Positions 56,150 to 60,625 of a stretch of 60,625 nucleotides of DNA are shown here, in pieces (position 1 is the first letter of the stretch; each line of letters opens with the position of its first letter). Origin of the DNA: Thiorhodospira sibirica ATCC 700588 (GTDB lineage: Bacteria > Pseudomonadota > Gammaproteobacteria > Ectothiorhodospirales > Ectothiorhodospiraceae); NCBI RefSeq assembly GCF_000227725.2, contig NZ_MU255056.1, positions 859,312 to 919,936 of the forward strand, given 5' to 3'. The notes under the pieces were generated by a model. It had not been told where the DNA came from, did not search any database, and saw nothing but the letters and a program-made list of their open reading frames with translations. The translations under genes and the position numbers were made by a program.

Positions 56150-57957
56150 TAAAAGCCCTCGCCCGTATAAACCTCTGGGATGTAGTTGTCAAAGCGGGCG
56201 AAATGCCCTACAAAGCTTAGGCGCACCGTACCGATAGGACCGTTGCGCTGCTTGCCGATGATGATCTCGGCAACGCCTTTGTCGGCGCTGTCTTTGTCAT
56301 ACACCTCATCACGATAGACAAAGGCAATCACATCCGCATCTTGCTCAATCCCGCCGGAATTATGGCTAATCAAACCATCGGCCAGCCAGCAGGCATGACC
56401 CGGCACGCAGATGTCAAAGACCTCCGCCACTCCATCCGCCGCCTGCGACACCAGAGCATCCCAGCGTACGGCCTGCGCGGGTTCTGATGATCGACCCTGA
56501 ATGATCTGACCAAGGCCAGATTCATCCACCAGCGCCACCCCCTCGCCTGGACGTAAATGCTGCACCTCGACAAAGCCGTGCGGCGTCAATACCCGATGCT
56601 CCGGGGTGCAGCGCAATTGCCGTCCGCTGGCAAAATCCAGCCGCAACACGGCGCGCACACCCACAGGCCAGATACTTTGCGCCAGCGCCGCCTCAATCAC
56701 ACCCTGCGGATTGCGCGCCAACACCCACGGCGACTGACCGACCAGCGATGCAATCGGCACGCGCTGCCCATCCGCCAGCACCACCGGCGTATCGCCGCTG
56801 ACGCATTCGCGCAAATCTGACATCACGGGCCGCTTGTTGGGGCGTTGTTCCAGACTGCGGTTAAGCTGCGACAGTGCAATCACCGGTACGCGCATCTCCT
56901 TGGCCAGGGCCTTGAGCGAGCGCGAAATCTCGGCAATTTCCGTGGCGCGATTTTCTTTATTGCCCGGCAACTGCATCAATTGCAGGTAATCAATCACCAC
57001 CAGCCCAATGGATTTTTGCTCACGCACCAAGCGCCGGGTGCGCGCCCGCACCTCGGTAGGGGACAGCGCCGGGCTATCATCAATAAAAATCGGGGCTTCC
57101 GAGAGCAGCGACACGATACTGGTCAGGCGCGGCCAGTCTTCTTCCTCAAGTTTACCGGTGCGCAGACCTTGCAACTGGATGCGTCCGAGCGAAGAAATCA
57201 TGCGCAGCACCAATTGTTCAGCCGGCATTTCCATGCTGAAAATCGCCACCGCCACCTGCTTATTGAGGGCCGCAAACTCGGCGATATTCATCGCAAAGGT
57301 GGTCTTGCCCATCGACGGACGACCCGCAACAATCACCAGATCGCCGCCCTGCAAGCCAGAGGTCAGGGTATCCAGCTCATAATAGCCCGTTGACAGGCCG
57401 GTAATCGGATCATCCCGCTCATGCAGCATTTCGACTTCTGCAATCGTGCTGTTTAACAGCGTGCGCATACTGCGAAATCCCTGATTCGCACGCGTGCCTT
57501 TCTCGGCAATCGCAAACACGAGCCGTTCCGCCTCATCTAACAGGCTGCGGGTATCACGACCTTTGGGGTTAAACGCACTCTCGGCAATCTGACTGCCCGC
57601 ATCAATGAGCTGGCGCAACACCGAGCGGTCACGCACAATATCAGCGTATGCCCCGATATTCGCCGCACTCGGCACATCATGAGCCAGCCGCCCCAAATAA
57701 GGCAGCCCCCCGGCATCCTCAAGCAGATTGCACTTTTCCAGATATTCCGACAGGGTGATGGCGTCAAACGGGGTATTGCGACTGGCAAGCTCAGTGATGG
57801 CGCGAAAAATCAGGCGATGATCATAACGGTAGAAATCCACCTCAGACACACGATCCGCAATCGTATCCCAAGCGCTGTTTTCCAGCATCAAGCCGCCCAA
57901 AACGGCCTGTTCTGCCTCCATGGAATGCGGTGGCACCTTAGGGGCTGCGCCTTCCAT
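56149..57957 (-). CDS. dnaB: Replicative DNA helicase DnaB containing an in-frame mini-intein
   Basis: 602 codons encode a 453-residue helicase plus a 149-residue intein (residues 385-533). The helicase has the N-terminal domain (PPHSMEAEQAVLGGLML), Walker A AGRPSMGKTTFAMN, Walker B VVIDYLQLMQ and, after the intein, SGGIEQDADVIAFVYRDEVY. The intein splits the DLRE/SGGIEQDAD motif, so the helicase is only functional after splicing. ATG at 57957. Coupled to alr. DnaB unwinds the chromosome replication fork. Confidence 0.95.
   Translation of the reverse strand: MEGAAPKVPPHSMEAEQAVLGGLMLENSAWDTIADRVSEVDFYRYDHRLIFRAITELASRNTPFDAITLSEYLEKCNLLEDAGGLPYLGRLAHDVPSAANIGAYADIVRDRSVLRQLIDAGSQIAESAFNPKGRDTRSLLDEAERLVFAIAEKGTRANQGFRSMRTLLNSTIAEVEMLHERDDPITGLSTGYYELDTLTSGLQGGDLVIVAGRPSMGKTTFAMNIAEFAALNKQVAVAIFSMEMPAEQLVLRMISSLGRIQLQGLRTGKLEEEDWPRLTSIVSLLSEAPIFIDDSPALSPTEVRARTRRLVREQKSIGLVVIDYLQLMQLPGNKENRATEIAEISRSLKALAKEMRVPVIALSQLNRSLEQRPNKRPVMSDLRECVSGDTPVVLADGQRVPIASLVGQSPWVLARNPQGVIEAALAQSIWPVGVRAVLRLDFASGRQLRCTPEHRVLTPHGFVEVQHLRPGEGVALVDESGLGQIIQGRSSEPAQAVRWDALVSQAADGVAEVFDICVPGHACWLADGLISHNSGGIEQDADVIAFVYRDEVYDKDSADKGVAEIIIGKQRNGPIGTVRLSFVGHFARFDNYIPEVYTGEGF
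56359..56805 (-). other. DnaB mini-intein, 149 residues, no homing endonuclease
   Basis: The element starts with Cys1 in CVSGDTPVVLADGQ (block A), has block B LRCTPEHRVLTPHG with the TxxH histidine, block F VAEVFDICVPGHACWLADG and ends ISHN with the penultimate His and last Asn; the +1 residue is Ser. The position matches the well known Synechocystis DnaB intein, inserted at the same motif. There is no room for a LAGLIDADG endonuclease. All catalytic residues are present, so it should splice. Confidence 0.93.
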
Positions 57958-58059
57958 CCGTTCTTACCTGTATCGCGTAAATGTAGGGAACACCGGCCAG
58001 CAGACCAGCGTATTAGCAAGGGGGAGTGCCCGTCAGCCGACCGGCACGAACATCAACAG

Positions 58060-58095
58060 GAACGCCGCAGGATATCCCCCGGCGCTCCCAACAAC
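58060..58095. repeat. Copy of the palindromic stem module between rplI and dnaB
   Basis: GGAACGCCGCAGGATATCCC, then CCGGCGCTCCC: the same outer motifs as the elements at 46566 and 8096, here pointing the other way. It lies between the rplI stop and the dnaB start. Confidence 0.55.
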
Positions 58096-58106
58096 AATGC
58101 GCCCGC

Positions 58107-58562
58107 TTAGGCCTCAGCAACAACCTCAATGCGGATGCTGGTTTTAACGTCCGTGTGCAAGTGAACCTCAACGTCAAACTCGCCCGTATGGCGCAGCGGA
58201 CTGGACGAGGGCAAACGCACCTCACGCTTATCCAGCTTCACCCCGGCCTCGGTCACTGCCTGCGCAATATCTTGCGCGCCGACAGAACCAAACAGCTTGC
58301 CTTCGTTTCCCGCCTTGGAGGCGATTTTAATCTGCCCCATTCCGGCCAATTTTTCAGCACGCACACGCGCATCGGCCACCAAAGCCTCTGCCGCCTGCTC
58401 AAGCTCAGCGCGACGCGCTTCAAATGCTGCAATATTCTCAGGCGTAGCAAACTTCGCTTTACCCTTTGGAATCAGAAAATTACGCGCAAAGCCGGCGCGT
58501 ACCCGCACCTTATCGCCAAGCTGTCCTAAATTCTCGACCTTCTCCAACAAAATGACTTCCAT
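58107..58562 (-). CDS. rplI: 50S ribosomal protein L9
   Basis: 151 residues: [19 protein letters not shown] is the conserved start, [20 protein letters not shown] the linker helix, and the C-terminal domain follows. Part of the rpsF operon. The ATG has GAGG ten bases upstream. Confidence 0.97.
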   Translation of the reverse strand: MEVILLEKVENLGQLGDKVRVRAGFARNFLIPKGKAKFATPENIAAFEARRAELEQAAEALVADARVRAEKLAGMGQIKIASKAGNEGKLFGSVGAQDIAQAVTEAGVKLDKREVRLPSSSPLRHTGEFDVEVHLHTDVKTSIRIEVVAEA

Positions 58563-58684
58563 CGTGGTATGACCTCATATAAATTTTTGTTCGGGGGCCG
58601 GGGATAGCGACCTTCATCCAAAAGCGCGCCTTAACACCAGCAACACGGCCTGTGCGCGGCAATCCACGGCCTGAAAAGAAGGGT

Positions 58685-59608
58685 TTAATCAGCCTGATCA
58701 GCATCTCGGGGAGGCGGCGGAGGGGGCAAACGCTGCCGAAAATTCATAAAGGCATCCAGCGCCGCAAAGGTCGCCAGAATCACCATCATCTGCGGAAACG
58801 CAAACACCAACAGCACATACAAACTGATCAACCAGGCGCGATGCATCTTCAAACTGCGACACAAAGCATGCACCAGCGCAAGCCCCTGCAGGAAAAACAG
58901 CGCCAGCATGATCAATGCAAGCTCGGTCAGCAGATTACTTTGCCCAAGCCAGGAACCCAGCAGCAAGACCAGCAAAATCAACGCCGGAATCCGGCCCAAT
59001 TGCAGCGCCTGAAACTCCTGCGCAAAACCACCCGGATTGTACAGCGCAGCCTGCCAATAGCGGGCGATAAACAAAGATACCGCCATATTCAACACCATCG
59101 CCATCGCCAGAATGCCCGACATCAACTCCGCCGCCCGCACCAGATTCTGCGTCACCTCCACAGGCGGCATCCCGGTTTGTGACAGAAAGGGGCCCAGCGT
59201 ATTCTCAAGAATCTCCAGCCACACCCCCGGCAGATCAGCCACCGCCAGATGCAACAACAGCACCGCGCCAATCCCCAGCAAGGCCGCACCGAGCAGAGTC
59301 AAGGCCCATGAAGCGGTATGGCGCAAAACCTGCGCCAACGCCACATTAGGCAGCCACTGCACCAGCCCCATGAACACCCCAAGCAGCGGCGACAGACCCA
59401 AGGCCCAAGCCAGCAAAGCCAAGACCCCAGCCGCTCCCGCCCCGACCCACAGCGCCGACACCAGCCCAGCGCGCAAGCCCACCAAGGCCAGACAGGCATT
59501 ACTGACCATCGCCAACGGCGGCAACAGCAAAAAGCCAATCCCAAAACCTGCGGTGGCCGTTACCGCCCGCAAGCGGGTCTGCATGACAAACGAGGCAAGC
59601 GCTTTCAT
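58685..59608 (-). CDS. DUF2232 membrane protein
   Basis: 307 residues with about eight membrane segments and a Pro-rich C-terminal tail. It occupies the slot between rpsR and rplI where many Gammaproteobacteria (for example Pseudomonas) have a DUF2232/YybS-like protein. Function unknown. Confidence 0.85.
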   Translation of the reverse strand: MKALASFVMQTRLRAVTATAGFGIGFLLLPPLAMVSNACLALVGLRAGLVSALWVGAGAAGVLALLAWALGLSPLLGVFMGLVQWLPNVALAQVLRHTASWALTLLGAALLGIGAVLLLHLAVADLPGVWLEILENTLGPFLSQTGMPPVEVTQNLVRAAELMSGILAMAMVLNMAVSLFIARYWQAALYNPGGFAQEFQALQLGRIPALILLVLLLGSWLGQSNLLTELALIMLALFFLQGLALVHALCRSLKMHRAWLISLYVLLVFAFPQMMVILATFAALDAFMNFRQRLPPPPPPRDADQAD

Positions 59609-59669
59609 TTAAATCGTAGGCAGGCGCGTGGCCGATGCGCAAGCATGCGCGCTGATCAGCAACACAGCG

Positions 59670-59894
59670 TTAGTGATTATCGGTATAAGGCAGCAGCGCC
59701 AAATAGCGAGCACGCTTGATCGCCGTGGCTAACTGACGCTGATAGCGGGCACTGGTCCCGGTAATCCGGCTAGGCACCACCTTCCCGGTCTCAGTAATGA
59801 AATTCTTCAACGTATTGAGGTCTTTATAATCAATAGACTCAACATTCTCGGCGGTAAAACGGCAATATTTGCGGCGACGAAAAAAACGAGACAT
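59670..59894 (-). CDS. rpsR: 30S ribosomal protein S18
   Basis: 74 residues; [23 protein letters not shown] is the conserved start, and the basic core follows. AGGAG at 59905-59909. Forms a pair with S6 on 16S rRNA; follows rpsF. Confidence 0.97.
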   Translation of the reverse strand: MSRFFRRRKYCRFTAENVESIDYKDLNTLKNFITETGKVVPSRITGTSARYQRQLATAIKRARYLALLPYTDNH

Positions 59895-59941
59895 CAGCAG
59901 TCAACTCCTAAAACTCAAAAATAACAGGATAAACGCAATGA

Positions 59942-60391
59942 TCAATCCGCTTGCGGACGCACATCAGAACCCTTGGCGCGATGATCCTCATCATAATCAC
60001 CATCATTGTCGTTATCACCATCCGTGTCACCATCATCATCTGCAGAAACCGATGCATCATCATCGTCATCATCGCGACGCTTGATCAACAACGAAGCCTC
60101 CGTCTCAGCCTTATCCATACGGATCACCAAGTGACGCAACACCGCATCGTTGAAACGAAACGCGCTGACCATCTCCTCCAAGGCATGCTCACCGCACTCC
60201 ACATTCATCAACACATAATGCGCCTTGTGCAATTTCTGAATCGGGTACGCCAACTGACGCCGCCCCCAATCTTCCAGACGGTGAATCGTACCGCCATCGC
60301 CCTCAACCAGGCTACGATAACGCTCGACCATCGCCGCAACCTGCTCGCTTTGATCAGGATGAACCAAAAAAACAATTTCGTAATGCCGCAT
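59942..60391 (-). CDS. rpsF: 30S ribosomal protein S6 with a long acidic tail
   Basis: 149 residues. The conserved core ([33 protein letters not shown]) is followed by a C-terminal extension of about 40 residues rich in Asp/Asn/Gly. The S6 tail is normally acidic and is glutamylated by RimK in E. coli; here it is longer and mostly aspartate. First gene of the operon. Confidence 0.95.
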   Translation of the reverse strand: MRHYEIVFLVHPDQSEQVAAMVERYRSLVEGDGGTIHRLEDWGRRQLAYPIQKLHKAHYVLMNVECGEHALEEMVSAFRFNDAVLRHLVIRMDKAETEASLLIKRRDDDDDDASVSADDDGDTDGDNDNDGDYDEDHRAKGSDVRPQAD

Positions 60392-60480
60392 CTAAAATGC
60401 TCCCTACGGGTGACAGCCCCCGCCGCGCCAAAAGCGTGGGTGGGGCAAGGAGAAAACCGGAGCAATCCGGAAAACCGCTA

Positions 60481-60486
60481 ATTATA
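60481..60486 (-). promoter_or_regulatory. Possible -10 box of the rpsF operon
   Basis: TATAAT on the minus strand, 90 bases before the rpsF ATG; the -35 region TAGCGT at 17 bases is weak. The leader in between contains GC-rich stems near 60399-60440 (GGGAGC, CCCGTAGGG) that could be an S6:S18 autoregulatory site, as known for other rpsF leaders, but it was not proved. Confidence 0.4.
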
Positions 60487-60540
60487 ACCATCACACCCAA
60501 GCGACGCTAGGAAAATCACACGCCGTGTTAGCCCAAAGCA

Positions 60541-60625
60541 GTAATGTCCCCTTCGTCCAATTCTAAAATGTCCCCTTTATATTTAAGCGGGAGGGGCACG
60601 CATGACGAAGGAGCACATTACGATG
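60541..60625 (+). mobile_element. Left end of an insertion sequence cut by the window edge
   Basis: AATGTCCCCTT occurs twice 24 bases apart (60543-60553, 60567-60577), the repeated terminal motif seen in some ISNCY/IS21-like elements. A short leader and ribosome-binding site (GGGAGGGG) precede an ATG. Confidence 0.5.
60602..60625 (+). CDS. Start of a transposase gene (partial)
   Basis: Eight codons, MTKEHITM, run off the window. With GGGAGG upstream and the tgtcccc repeats this is likely the IS transposase start. Family not resolved. Confidence 0.4.

Overview
The window is a stretch of gammaproteobacterial chromosome of fairly high G+C, with an A+T-rich accessory patch at the left end. Gene order and families point to a sulfur-oxidising, probably autotrophic or facultatively phototrophic gammaproteobacterium of the Chromatiales/Acidithiobacillus-like grade. 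The supporting features are the rpsF-rpsR-DUF2232-rplI-dnaB-alr block, rho next to xseB/ispA, an ETHE1-type persulfide dioxygenase, a SoeB/DmsB-like ferredoxin subunit, a CbbY-like phosphatase, GTP-dependent PEPCK, crtI/crtB, Coq7, and a GnnA/GnnB pair beside lpxB. This is inference from gene content; no rRNA gene is present. Both ends appear to fall inside insertion sequences (a possible ISL3-like end on the left, an IS with repeated tgtcccc motifs on the right), which would fit a contig broken at repeats.

Layout. 1-2300: accessory patch with an IS end, an A+T-rich methyltransferase, a structured RNA segment resembling a degraded group II intron, and a membrane/coiled-coil plus winged-helix-like reading frame interrupted by an in-frame TGA. 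2305-10687 (minus strand): aroE, hemB, a metallo-beta-lactamase-fold protein, a START-domain protein, a CBS protein, a PII-like protein with a duplicated DUF1538 membrane protein, ispA, xseB and rho. 11086-15186: lpxB, gnnB, gnnA and rph. 15350-23764: a pseudopilin, recJ, persulfide dioxygenase, pckG, a small membrane protein and the crtI-crtB carotenoid operon. 24051-26421 (plus): a zinc-binding protein gene behind a Zur-like box, cpdA and a small helical protein. 26429-32862 (minus): relA, gspF, lpxC, yciO and gmhB. 32973-39995 (plus): a seven-bladed WD40 protein, an orphan FeS subunit, and a five-gene signalling cluster (receiver, Hpt-REC-REC-GGDEF, two CheW, MCP). 40115-55045 (mostly plus): tRNA-Gly(CCC), ppiD, rnd, a small protein, perM, coq7, ssb, prpD, a polyamine-type ABC importer, a dsbA-like gene, a minus-strand metallo-beta-lactamase-fold gene and a HAD phosphatase. 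55061-60391 (minus): alr, dnaB, rplI, DUF2232, rpsR, rpsF.

How the genes work together. Several envelope steps are represented (lpxC, lpxB, gnnA/B, gmhB, ppiD, alr), and the gnnA-gnnB-lpxB order predicts lipid A built on 2,3-diamino-2,3-dideoxyglucose. The MCP/CheW/GGDEF cluster looks like a reduced Wsp-type surface or redox sensor controlling c-di-GMP, but without a CheA. The PII-like, CBS and DUF1538 genes look like a ligand-regulated membrane transporter of unknown substrate.

The most notable observations are: (i) a natural 149-residue mini-intein in DnaB; (ii) a family of palindromic intergenic repeats, one copy of which lies in frame inside gmhB and adds exactly 23 codons, while a second supplies that gene's last codons and stop; (iii) the DUF1538/PII-like/CBS cluster; (iv) the CheA-less MCP-DGC cluster; (v) the in-frame TGA at 1610-1612; and (vi) a Coq7 with a displaced iron-ligand motif.
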